A stretch of DNA of 64,000 bases from Nereocystis luetkeana. Lineage: Eukaryota > Sar > Phaeophyceae > Laminariales > Laminariaceae. Below are positions 34,870 to 46,400 of the stretch, in pieces. The number at the start of each line of letters is the position of its first letter. The first letter of the stretch is position 1. The position numbers and the translations under genes are program-made. The stretch is taken from assembly GCA_031213475.1 (NCBI GenBank), contig JARUPZ010000017.1, positions 9,313,587 to 9,377,586 on the forward strand, read 5' to 3'. Under the pieces are notes generated by a model. That model saw only the letters and a list, made by a program, of their open reading frames with translations. It searched no databases and had not been told where the DNA came from.

Positions 34870-35130
34870 TCTCTCCGTCCTACCAGGTACTCGTTACACA
34901 GACCCGGGGTCACGCCGCGTACAATATCGCGAGAGGATGCCAGCCCTTACTTCTTTCGTCGACTAGCGCGCAATTGCGCCTAATAGCGCCTACCCATGCT
35001 ATTACGGGGGACTCTAGTTAACAGGACCTATGTTATACATAAAAACCTATATATTTAACCATTTTTACCAACAATATTTGGTCCTGTTAACTATGGCCCC
35101 CCGTAATAGGTGCTCTCAGCAGTTGACGGC
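34870..35130 (+). repeat. Dispersed repeat (family B) interrupted by a MITE
   Basis: TCGCGAGAGGATGCCAGCCCTT, in pieces, CTTTCGTCGACT and GCGCCTACCCATGCT match 39715-39860. They resume after the MITE as AGGTGCTCTCAGCAGTTGA. Confidence 0.65.
35002..35106 (+). mobile_element. 105-bp Tc1/mariner-like MITE, copy 2
   Basis: The ends TTACGGGGGACTCTAGTTAA and the near-complement (TTAACTATGGCCCCCCGTAA) are flanked by TA at 35000-35001 and 35107-35108. The related repeat at 39.8 kb lacks the insertion and acts as an approximate empty site (CCCACGCTGCAAGGCGCTCTC, in pieces). Confidence 0.9.
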
Positions 35131-36588
35131 TTTCATGTCTGGAACAAGAGCGAATTCTCCCCACATGGGGGCATTCGAACAACTCTACAGCTGCAGTAGC
35201 AGCAGCAGCAGCAGTAGTAGTAGAAGTATATTAATGGTAGTTGTAGTTTTTATCGAGAATATACTCGAAATATGCATACGAATGAGTACTATGTACGAAC
35301 TATTTTCCCGACGTTTGGAATGTTCGACACACATGAAAGGTACTACAGCAGGACTTGTTGCAAAGCAGTACGTTACCGGCATGTAAGTGATTCTTGTGCC
35401 CTGACTTGTTGCCCCCGACCCTAAATGATGTTGAAATATGCCATACCAATGCGTCCCTCTATCGCGAAATTATTTGAATACAACCCGTCCCCACCGCCAT
35501 CCAACTAACCTACAATCCTCTTGATTGATTTCAGCCCTCATAATATTGTCGCGTTGTGGACCTGACCAAACCCAAGCCATCAGAGAGAGGCAGTCTGTTG
35601 TATTAACAGCAGTGTTGAAAATATTTTGAGTACTCCAGTGTGTCCGTGTTCACTTTTCATCATGCAGTATGGTACAGGGTCTGTGGCCACAAACTACCAC
35701 GCAGAGGGAATACATCGCCAACGCACTCGGGAGATTATACATTGCAGCGTCACGAACCCACTTTGGGTACCACAAGCACAACATCCACACGCCATCAAAC
35801 CAGATGATCCACTGGAAATAGGTCAATATATATGAAGGAGAAAAAAACAACGAAGAAAAAAATAATGTTGTGGACGTGAATCGTTCGATTGCCGGCTCTA
35901 AAGCCGTGTAATCAAGGAAGGACGACCGGCATGCGTATCAGACCATCGGACTCTCCTCTCCTCATCGACGGGCCTGTCAACAAGCGCGTGCCGGGTCCCT
36001 CGAAGCGCTGGGCGATGTTTTAGTATGCATGTGCATACTGTACATATGCATGCATGCTATTCGTTCGATGCCTATTTATTTACCTGGTATAGAAGGAAGT
36101 ACTATTAATACAGCCAGCAGCAGTATGTACCTGCACACCAGAAGTACCTGCTGAGCTCTTACAGTGACCTGACTGAACGATAGTCAGTAGCTCAACAGCA
36201 GAAGGACTGCGGTTTAGTAACACATACAATTTGCACTGCGGCGTCGTCGGATAAATCGAATGTGTGTAACAACAAGAACGGGAGCAGCAGCAAGAAGAAC
36301 AATACACGGATCAAATATCAGGAAACGACAAGAACCACGACAAACACAAGATCAACACAGCTCTTTTTTGGTAAGATTAAATACGAATACCTGGTATAAT
36401 ACTACCACGAGTGCTGCTGCGCTACATACTACTGCTGCTGTACAACAATGGCAGCACATACGTAACTATTAATAGTCAGTATGAAAAGCATACGCACCAC
36501 GAAGAACCGAAACTACAGCGACGTACTCGTACGACAGTATGAAAAAGATGCACAGCAAATCAAGTGCGAGTTGGGTACTTGCCAGTAC

Positions 36589-36837
36589 GTCCATAGTCCA
36601 TATGGTTTGGAGTGACAGCTCCCTGATTTCTCCAGTCTCCAGTTGCTGGAGTTGGGCGTCGACATGCTGTTCCAGCAGTTCCCTCGAAGTCAGGAGCGGA
36701 AACGACACCGATGGAGGCCCCGATCGCGATGTCCGAGACGCATCTCCTCCCCCCCGAGAAGCCTCGCCCTCCTGCACAGCATCGACTTCAGGGTCAGCAT
36801 CACTGCTACTACCACCGCTCTTCGACTCCTCGGCCAT
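36589..36837 (-). CDS. Probable first coding exon, unknown acidic protein
   Basis: Minus-strand ATG at 36837 in a good context (AATACAATGGCC). 83 codons end exactly in phase 0 at GGAC|GTACTG. The protein begins MAEESKSGGSSSDADPEVDA, acidic and disordered. It then becomes helix-like with TSRELLEQHVDAQLQQLE and TGEIRELSLQTIWTMD. An in-frame ATG 12 codons upstream is possible but has a poorer context. The composition and Kozak-like start favour a real exon; the family is not recognised. The exon at 34338-34621 could be downstream. Confidence 0.5.
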
Positions 36838-37779
36838 TGTATTTTTCTTTTCCCAAGGGACACAGGCAGCCAAGAAAAACAGACGGCTTTACACACCAGG
36901 GCACCAGGTACGATGTAATATCACAGTAGTACACTGCCTCTGTGCTTTTGGCGACAAAGACACGTCACTCCCGACGCCACACAATTTAGGAGACTGCTGT
37001 GTTCAGCTCCTGGGTCGTAGAGGGGGGGACGTGAGCCCTTCCTTGGCTTCTTCGTGCAACAACAAGGAGAGCAGATTCGCAGGTAGATGCTCTCCTTGAG
37101 CGACGACGACACTCGGGCGCCCGTGTCGCTGAGGAATGGCACAGGTGGGCACTGACTGGTATTTAGAAGCCGGTATTTACAAGCAAATGTTGGTTGACGG
37201 CATTCTTGCCCTCGACGGACAGTCGTGAAGAAATCCTCAACACTACTATTATTGTAATATTTGTATGTTGAGCTACACAACAATGGTACTATTAATACAA
37301 CAGCAGTAAATGCTCCCTTAGAATTGCCCCCACCTTTTAGGAGACAGCATACTACTAAGATTTAGTGTTGGACACGTTTTGCACTACTATCAACTAGACG
37401 CCTTGACCGGCCGAATCGGCCAAAGCGGATCGTCAACTGACACTTTGTTTTATTTGTTTTTCTACATACTACCCTGGTACCTGGTAGAGTCTATAATGAG
37501 CCAACGAGTAGGAGGGTCTGTAGTCGGTAGGATGGACAACAGAAAGGGGAGAAACCACCGCCCAGGATGAAGGGGGATCATGGTGAAATGTAAAATATAT
37601 ATGTAGAATGATGTGCAGAGAGTAGCTCTCTGTTCCTAAACACTAAATACCTGGTACTGCTGCTCCCGACGAGTACAAGAACGATTCATTTTTTATTTTA
37701 TTTTTCAACATCACTTTTACTTTCCAGCCTAGCTCGTAGGAGGTTTTACCCTCGGCGATCTTCTGGACAAGCCGTGGTC

Positions 37780-37885
37780 ACAGGTAGGTGTCGTCCCTTC
37801 TCCTCCCCGGTACGTGCCTTTATTTTTTGTCGCGCATAGGGTTCAGCACTCCCGCTGCTCGTCGATTTTCATCGAATGTAGCTAA
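37780..37885 (+). repeat. Dispersed repeat (family B), partial
   Basis: CTCCCCGGTACGTGCCTTTATTTTTTGTCGCG, in pieces, and CTCGTCGATTTTCATCGAAT match the copy at 39.75 kb. Confidence 0.6.
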
Positions 37886-39624
37886 CTCACGCTCTCGCGC
37901 TTTCCGCCAATCAATTTCTTTTTGCAAGAAAAAGTCCCTACCAGCATGCACTCGGTGAGACTTGAACCCACGAAATTGATCGCGCGACCACCTACCAAGC
38001 CGCCGGGGACACCGGTTAGGGCTAGGTTAGAAAAAAATCACGCTTTGCACCAACCAAGTACTACCCTCTGCACATAATTAATAATCGCGCGACAAACTAC
38101 TTGTAAATAGTGAGGTGACTTATTTTGGCCTAAAGTGGCACTTATACAGGCAGGATATTTAATATTTATTAATAATAGTTTGACAGTGGCAGTATTATTC
38201 CATTAAATAATTTGTCATCCATACAGCAGTGTACAGCGCTTACTCCCTATCGTACATATAAAAGAGTAAATACACTATTATTACTATTGTAGTATAATAC
38301 TATTAATAGTAGAATGCAATCGCTTCCCACATAGGGTTGCAAAAATACAATCAGTCCTTCCTCCTGGAGCTGCCGGAAGCCCTCGTGATACCCTGTGATC
38401 CCATTTATGTTGTACCATGTACGCCATGCATGCCTACAACAGCTCCTGCCATATACATCACTCGAACTATGGGTCTTATTGATCAAGGAGGGTCTCTGCC
38501 CGGCATTTTTTGGGGAGAGTTAGGGTTTAGGACAAACGCCACCAAATACGCGGCGGAGCCGCGTGACTGTGTCCCTGCCGACCTCGAGCTCCCCACAGGA
38601 TTGGGGTTCGGGCTCGGGTAAAGATTAAGGTCAGGCCTGGGGTAGCGTTTGTCTGGGCCGACGTGCAAGGTTGGCATTGGCGAGACAAAGGCTGCACATA
38701 GCGGGAGAGCCGCGTACATACAAACGTACAGCAGCAGTATGGGCCAGCTAATAAGAAAGTGCCCAATGGGAACAAAACGCTCCCTTTTTGGAGAACACTA
38801 CAGTAGTACTAGCACAATTGGGCTGAGAAAACGGCTCAGTGGTGAACTCCATACTAAATCCTATATACTAGCCTATGCTCATGGTTGTTTGAAGATGGCG
38901 CCCCAATAATAATTTCAGGCTTGCCCAGATTGGGTGTTTCTTGTTTGCGGGCCCACACTGCTGTATACAGTATTATTGAATTTACGTTCAATTCTGGATA
39001 GCCTCGCACGCACGTTCAATTCCTCCGCCCCTCCCACGAAAAACGAAAGTTGACTTCGCCCAACTCGATATTAACTCAATTTGAACTTTCGAATTGTTAA
39101 TATTGATATTAATAATAGCAGTCGGCACTGCGGTACGCGAATGAATGCAAAAAATCCCCTATAAAAATTGCCACAGGCATTACGTTACACGGGCTTACTT
39201 TGTTCGGAAATATGAAATAGGTGCGTCAAATCCAGCCTAAAGTCCAGAGAGTGTCATCAAGTAAACCATGCAGCCGCCCCCTGGAGGGTTCTTTTTCTGT
39301 GTTTCGGTTTGCCTGTCCTTTACTTTTGTGCGTACGTACTCTGTTCGTTTGTTGCTGTAATTAATTACCAGGTATTGTTTTCTTTTTAGTTTGTTCCATA
39401 TTTTCTGTCACATCTCCTCCGAGGGGGCACGATACTTTCGTTGTTGTGTCTTCTTTTTCTCTTCTTTTTTCTTCAGGTTTCTTCCGTTTTTTCACTCTTT
39501 CAACGCACATGGACTGGGACTGGCAGAAGGTGCGTGTCGTGCCAGCTGCACCAAGTACGACGGCATGGCATTGCATTATCTACTCTACCCTGCTGTACTA
39601 CAATGCAGCATGATATACCTGCTG

Positions 39625-39650
39625 GTTTTTTTTTTTTTTTTTTTTTTTTC
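39625..39650 (+). repeat. Poly-T tract
   Basis: An uninterrupted run of about 25 T. Confidence 0.95.
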
Positions 39651-39714
39651 CATCCCATTCATTATCTTCGCACATCTTCTTCTCTCTCTCCTTCCAACTC
39701 GTAACTCAGATCCG

Positions 39715-39860
39715 GGGACACATAGCAGGCTCTTCTCCCCCCTTCCCGCTACGGTACGTGCCTTCATTTTTTATCGCGAGAAGATTTCAGCCTTTTCTTC
39801 CCTCGTCGACTCGCATCGAATTGTGCCTACCCACGCTGCAAGGCGCTCTCAACAATTGAA
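39715..39860 (+). repeat. Dispersed repeat (family B), uninterrupted copy
   Basis: TACGGTACGTGCCTTCATTT, TCGTCGACTCGCATCGAATT and GTGCCTACCCACGCTGC run through without the MITE found in the copy at 35 kb. Confidence 0.65.
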
Positions 39861-40104
39861 TCCCTTTTTTTTTTATTTTTGCAAATAAAGTCTGTGTCGC
39901 GGTGTTGTGACCACAAATAAATCTTTAATCTCTCTGCGATTGAAGCATCGACACGGACACTATACTGGGTGTGCTGCATGTCGACCGGTATAAATAAGGG
40001 TTTAATGTTGAGAATGCACACACGATAGAAAGTACACCACTCACGACGATGACCCTATCTATATGCTCATTTGGTTCTTCCCATTACATTTGCCTTACAC
40101 CCCC

Positions 40105-40650
40105 CCCTATTATATATAGGTTGGGTTGGCGTCGGTTGGCAACGGCACTGTCAAAACATGCCGCTCACTACGTGAGCTAGACGACCACCGTATCGCTTCT
40201 TTTTTTTTTGGCGGTCGGTCACAGCTGGTTGTCGAGTTAGATCGTTGGTGCGAGGTGAACAACCTTTACTCCGCACACGTAGGATTGGTCGCATCACGTA
40301 GAGTTTATAGTAAGGCACCAAGAGGCAGTTACATAGTACTCCCATACTCCCATTGCTTTATCTGGAAATGCCTACACCGGAAATTTAATCAACTCATTGA
40401 AGCCGTCATCAATTATTAATATGCAAGTCTGCCTCACAACAAGCGATTTTTAGTAGGATGTAGCTCACCCTTCATGCGACTCACCAGACACCTCACGGCG
40501 CTTCGTGCTTGGTGCAAGCAATGTCTGCCTGGTCGGTGAAAACCCGACATGCTCCGTCCCGGCACTGTAGGGATGCGAGAGTCTATGGTCATACGACTAC
40601 GGCCAAGTATGATATCGATATCTCCTATGTTATCGAGTACACCCCCCCCC
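40105..40650 (+). repeat. Family A repeat, full copy (tandem array 1)
   Basis: The head is TTGGGTTGGCGTCGGTTGG. The middle has GTGCGAGGTGAACAACC and CTACACCGGAAATTTAATCA. The 3' block has GCGCTTCGTGCTTGGTGCAA and GGGATGCGAGAGTCTATGG, and the end is GAGTACA plus a C run. Confidence 0.85.
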
Positions 40651-41160
40651 CTTAGACAACCAAGGTGCCGCTTTTGTTCTTGTTCTTGCTTTCTTTTGCC
40701 GGTCGGTCACAGTAGTTGGTGGTCGAGTTACGAGTAGATCATTTGTGCGAGGTGAACAACCATTACTCCGCACGAAAGGATTGATCGTATCACGTAGTAT
40801 TCACCCAAGGGGCAGTTACAGTTACATAGTACTCCCGTTCATTGCTGCCTCTGGAAGTGGCTACACCGGAAATTTAATCAGCTCATTAAAGCTTACATCC
40901 ATATATGCAAGTCCGCCTCACAAGCGGTTCTTAGTTTCTCAAGCGGTTCTCAGTAGGATCCAGCTCACCCTTCATGCGACTCGCCGGACACCTCAGGGCG
41001 CTTCGCGCTTGGTGCAAGCAACGTCTGCCTGGTCGGTAAAAACCTGGCATGCTCCGTCCCGTCATTGTACGGATGCGAGGGTCTATGGCCATACGACTAC
41101 GGCCATGCATGAGATCGAGGACATATCTCCTACCTGGTATCGAGTACACCCCCCCGTATA
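40651..41160 (+). repeat. Family A repeat (tandem array 2)
   Basis: Same order of blocks as the first copy, missing the extreme head. It carries a short internal duplication of CAAGCGGTTCT near 40920-40950. TACCTGGTA lies at 41131-41139 just before the terminal GAGTACA-C run. Confidence 0.85.
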
Positions 41161-41171
41161 CATGTATATAC

Positions 41172-41700
41172 ACAATTTTATATAGGTTGGGTCGGCGTCG
41201 GTTGGCAACGACTCTGCTGTATAAAACAGCTCACTGTAGGGGAGCTACGAAAGAACCAGGGTACGAACAGTCTTTTATTTTGCTTTCTGGCGGTTCCCGC
41301 AACTGGCAGTATAGTTAGACTTGTGCGGGGTGGAGAACCGTTAATCCGCACAACAAGGGGATTTATCGTATGGCGTATGATAGTACTTGTGGTAAGGTAC
41401 CCACGAGGCAGTTACGTGGTAACCGCACTTCTGTCTCTGGAACTGACCGAAGAACGAAACACACGTTATTCGACGCTGTCATCCATACCAGCTATGCAAC
41501 AAAGTCCGCCTCACGAGCGATTCTTGATAGAATGCAGCTCGCCCATTATGCGACTCGCTAAGCACCTCATCTCGGCGCTTCGCGCTAGCGATGTCTGCCT
41601 GGTCGGCGAGAGCCCTACATCCTCTATCCCGCCATTGTAGGGATGCAAGGGTGTATGATCGTACGACTACAGACCGTGCATGATATCGAGCCCCGCCCCC
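41172..41700 (+). repeat. Family A repeat (tandem array 3)
   Basis: Head TATATAGGTTGGGTCGGCGT, diverged middle, and 3' block ending GATATCGAGCCCCGCCCCCC. It is the most diverged of the three. Confidence 0.8.
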
Positions 41701-42285
41701 CCCTACTCTTTTCGCTTCGTGTTTTCGTTCCTTCTTTTACATTTATTTGGTATCGTCCTCTCCCTTTCAGGAAATGCTCTATTCTTACAGTGAAAGGCGG
41801 GCTCCGCCGCGGCGGGCACATGCTCAACGCTGATCCGCGTATGCCCGCAATGGGTGATTTATGTAGGTACGGTAGAGCGAGGCCGCAAGAGCGACAGAGC
41901 AAGTACGCTGTCAAGGGCTTTACGGCATTAAACTGAGCTTGGAGGAATATTTGCGAATGGTCGAAATGTCATATACCAGGCAGTATAGTAGCATTCGTGA
42001 GGTAGTATGAAACACCCAGGGGTAGTACGCGAAATCGAGGATCGCATATCGAACCCCAACATTTTAACTTTGGAAAAATATCAGGTGGCACATTCGCCTG
42101 TGGTAGTACAACTTTCGTGGCTACCAATTACGCGCACAACACCACTGTCGCTGCCACACTGACGTTCTTGTTGTTTAAGTAGGCGTTCTACGTTCACGCC
42201 CGACACAGCACTGCTGCCGTTTCTCCTATTACTATACACCTCTATTTGTGTGGCTGTGACCGCACCTATACTACTAGAAGAGACC

Positions 42286-42296
42286 GCTACTATCAA

Positions 42297-42330
<34 letters not shown>

Positions 42331-42331
42331 G

Positions 42332-42390
<59 letters not shown>
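42286..42390 (+). repeat. (ACT)n microsatellite
   Basis: About 32 ACT units with one GCT interruption; poly-Thr or poly-Tyr frames are artefacts. Confidence 0.95.
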
Positions 42391-42393
<3 letters not shown>

Positions 42394-42401
42394 CCACCAC
42401 C

Positions 42402-42547
42402 ACCACCTCTACCGCCACCACTGCCGTCGCCGTCGCCAGCATCCCTATCCTCCGTGGGAAGCCAGGCGGTCCGCTACCTCTACCGCCACCACTGCCGTCG
42501 CCGTCGCCAGCATCCCCATCCTCCGTGGGAAGCCAGGCGGTCCGCTC
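42402..42547 (+). repeat. 72-bp tandem duplication
   Basis: CTCTACCGCCACCACTGCCG to AAGCCAGGCGGTCCGCT occurs twice with one difference (CCCTATCC against CCCCATCC), so it is recent. Confidence 0.9.
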
Positions 42548-42679
42548 GTTCGATTGCTCGCTCGCTGCTTTCAGCTGCCGCTTCCCGGAACAAAACTGCC
42601 GCACGGGCCCTCCAGCGGTATATAGACAACCCATTGTAGAGGCTAGCGCACATGCCTAGCCTGTACAGGGTACCAAAGG

Positions 42680-42790
42680 AAAAAATCTCCCTCTGGAGGG
42701 CGGAAGACCTGACCCTCCAAGCCTCAAACACCCCCTGGAGGGTGGCCTTGCCCTCTGGAGGGTTTAAGTGTTCCCTGGAGGGTTTTTGGG
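42680..42790 (+). repeat. CTGGAGGGT repeats
   Basis: CTCTGGAGGG or CCCTGGAGGGTTT occurs five times with variable spacing, and once as the complement (ACCCTCC). A related CCCCTGGAGGGTTC lies near 39280. Confidence 0.7.
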
Positions 42791-42969
42791 GTCTGGTACT
42801 GGCTATCGTACTGACTGATAAACTGTAATCGGAGATCTTCAGTAGGGTAGCAGTACGTTTCTCTGCACATTCTGCGACTGTTCAATAAATAGTACAAGTT
42901 CAGGTTATGTACGGTACAGGTATACCCAGGGAAAATACCTGGGTATGCACCTTACCTACATCTAACCAC

Positions 42970-43330
42970 TAACAGTAGGTACGTTAGGTACGACCTCTGG
43001 TACTTGCAACTTCGATATTCACATACCATAAGTTTAATCTAAGGTCCGACCCTCGATACTAAACAATATTTCAGGTATGACTTCCGGCACTTACCCAAGT
43101 GTCACCTTAGTGTAGGGTACGGAATCAGATACTTTCCTGCCTTTCACCTAGCTACAGTAGTACCTGCGATACTTACCTAAGGTTTAGGGACGTTAGGTAC
43201 GACCTCCGATACCTACCCTTTTTGGGTACGCCGCGTACGACCCCCGACACATATCTACCAGGGAAGTTTAGCTACGAACTCGGAAGCTTGCTTAAGCTGA
43301 GTACGACGTCAAATACGTTCCCTGAATTAT
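42970..43330 (+). repeat. Degenerate GGTACGACCTC-type repeats
   Basis: GGTACGACCTCTGGTACTT, GGTACGACCTCCGATACCTA and GCGTACGACCCCCGACAC recur at 50-75 bp intervals. Non-coding. Confidence 0.55.
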
Positions 43331-43439
43331 TGTGGGTATGTCAGGTAGTCAGGTGCTCAGATATTTCATACATGGTGCCGCGTTCGTACACTCTACTTTT
43401 TATTCGTCATCTCAACGACCATTTAGACTTACAGTAGTA

Positions 43440-46400
43440 TTAATAGTAGGTGCGTTGATTCAAGCGCGTATTAGCATAGCCCCTCTGAGGCGTTCTATAG
43501 ATTGACAAGCGTTTCCTGTAACAGCCTCACGGTTTGCAAAGCAAAAAAAAAACACTGATGCCTTCCTCCTGTAGAGGCTATTATGACCACACGTGAATTT
43601 CGGAATGACTCGACGTATTGGTCGATCCATCGCCAAAATAGTTTTGGGGTTGCACATTCGACTAAAGACAGCTCAGGTCCTTACACAACATCATCTTCCC
43701 AAGTAACTCTCCGATAAGAATGACCCTAACACGAACATTTGTGATATCTCGCGAACTACGGCTCGGACGCCGAAACAAGTCTCATCGATGAGTTTCCCTT
43801 GTTGATGCGGTCACGAGGATATACATTATGCGCAGTGTGTACTGATTCGGCGTATTGGTTGTTTCTAGGTCCGATCGTGGACTAACAGGCTTCTGGCTGG
43901 AATATTCTCGTGACACAGACGAGTTTCCATCTTGGGGGTTGCCTTTCCGGCGAGCACGAGAATCGGACATATTATTATGAAACAAGCAAAACGCATCATC
44001 ATGCACCGACTTTTGAAATATGTGTTTCCTTGACAGGAATGCTTCGAGCGAGCAACGTTGAATCTGATGCTGCACATTGTCGGATGGCAAGCATAGTAAT
44101 GCCAAGAAGAGTAAGAATCAGCCTTGACAGGCTCGTTAAACAAAATGTATGAGACAATTGGTGCCTTGTACGTCGGAGGGAGACGCCTCTCCCATGCGTA
44201 CCGTTTTGGGGGATCATCGATATATCGAGGCAGCCAATTTCAATGCTGATTTTGGTTTGACCTTCTAAAAAAAACAACTGTTCATTAGTATCATTGCGTT
44301 TCCTCCTTCTTCACCCACGGGCGAGGGGAGTGAAGCTGTGACTGGTCCCCTCATCCAGTTATGATGTCTACGGGAATAAACAAATCATTGTCGTCCACAG
44401 CATTACATCCACACCCGTGAATTCAACGGGAGGCCGGGGCCGTCATCGCTGCAACCCCGGCTTAGGCGGACGCACCAAGTTCCTTAAGGAAGAGAGAAAA
44501 ATAGTGTCACTATATGCGTCGTAGAAAAACCCTAGGCCGCTGCGCTTAAAAAAAGCTTCAGTTCGCGGTGTTCCTCAAAACATTTACACCACTTTCTTGC
44601 ACCTGTAGGCAACTTTCATGCACTTGCGCGCATTTGCATGCAAGCTTTCTGGCACTAGCCTTCAAACCTCAAACCGTGTCGTTGATTGGCAACTAGGGGT
44701 ATGAAAACGAGGTGGCGCGACAACGGTATCGAAGATTGGTAAGGAGTGTGAACGGACACCGGCCAGGCTGCAGGGGGCGTAATGTCAACGAGTGGTGCTA
44801 CCAAATTTGAGATTAATGGGAGTGCCACCGACAATAAAGGACGCGACGATAAGGGGTGTGCTGACACATGGGAGGCTACATCGGTGATGGTAAAGCCTAA
44901 TATTGTACCTTGGGGATGGGACCGAAATCCCCCGACTTGCTAGTGTACCGAATGACAGTTATCCCGGTACCATATTAAATTGCGACTTCCACGGGTTGTA
45001 TCTCGATGGCCGTGTCCCCCTGATATAAACCTTTCTTTCTATCTCACACCCAGTAGGTTGTACTGCACAAGTGCGTGTTGGTTTGTCGTCATATCAGCAG
45101 CTTATCTCCACACACAATCAATCTTGGCTTAGAGCGTGTGTCCGCTCCTCAGGGACTATTCGTACGGCACCATGGCGGTACCATCACGATACGCTTTACG
45201 TTTTGTTTTAGAATTAGATGTTACCGTTCACACTGTTGTTCGCATGTCACACGTATGCATAGTGTCATTTCATGAATAAACATCATACCAACGATGGCGT
45301 ATCTATAGTATTTACTGTTTTACGGAGCAGGAGTTAATGTATCTGACACAGAAAAAAATCCGAAGCACTGTCGAATGCATTGTTGGACGCATGCGTCTCC
45401 TGTGAATATATCGACGAGGGAAAGGTGTGCGGCGTTTTCATGTGTCCCTGCTTCAAATATTGCCACAGACCCTTGCTACGATAGGGGTGGCAACTCATAT
45501 TTGTCACGCCCCTCGCTTGAGGAGCTCCCACGACTGACCCCAATACAAATAATAAGCTACGGTACGGTAACCCCGATACACCATCCAATGGGTTAGGTAC
45601 CTTGCGAACAATGTGAACAAATATTCCTTGGTTCCAGCGCTATTGGGTAGGTCCTCATTCGAGAAGCTGCGTCAGCGAAAAACGTTTGAGCTTCAATGCG
45701 CAACTCCTACCGTACCAAGGGTTCACAGCAACATGGATGCCCTTACGTTGCTAGGTGACTCGTTGTAGTCGTGCCGGCAGCAAGACCGTTGAGGCTTGTT
45801 GCAAACAGAAATATGTTTAGCGGCGTATTATTAACGGATTACACACGTATACATACAGATTAGTCACGGAGATATACTCCAACCCCTGAGATACGAGTGT
45901 TGAACAAGTCGACAAGACACAGCAATATGCAGTAGGACATGACACTTGCGGTATATTGCAAGCAAGCCTGTTATGGAGCCAAAATATGGGGTAGTTCGAC
46001 CCTATAGCTGAATAGCAAAGTTGGATATGTCAACTCTATTTAGGGGTCGAAAACATGTCAGGATTTGTGATACACATCAACCTGCCGAATTGCTGGTCGG
46101 TAGCAAAAAATCCACAGTGAGTAGGCTACCGCATCACAAACTGCTACGGCGGTGCACGAGGTACGGTATGTCGGCCACTGATTACGTTTGCGGCACAATC
46201 TTGTAGCATCGTTGCGTGTGCATACCTAGGAATATTTCACAACTATATCTGGCAACTATACCCGGACTTCCAAGACGCTCCGGACGAACTACAGCAGGTT
46301 CACGAGTCTTCGTCTTTGAGGTTTGTTTCAGGGACTTCTTCTTTCGGTCTGCTTCGTTCGAGCTTCGTCCTGCGTGTTCCTCGCACACCCTCTCCTCTCC

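Noticed and set aside
36539..37099. 186-codon plus frame
   Set aside because: Antisense to the acidic first exon at 36589-36837, Ser-rich as expected for a shadow.
37935..38030. tRNA-like sequence on the minus strand
   Set aside because: GTGGGTTCAAGTCTCAC makes a good T arm, but the anticodon and T stems would have to share bases and no acceptor stem forms.
38515..38535. TTAGGGTTTAGG telomere-like sequence
   Set aside because: Fewer than two full units; too short to call an interstitial telomere repeat.
42246..42659. Poly-Tyr and poly-Thr frames
   Set aside because: Produced by the ACT microsatellite and the 72-bp duplication.
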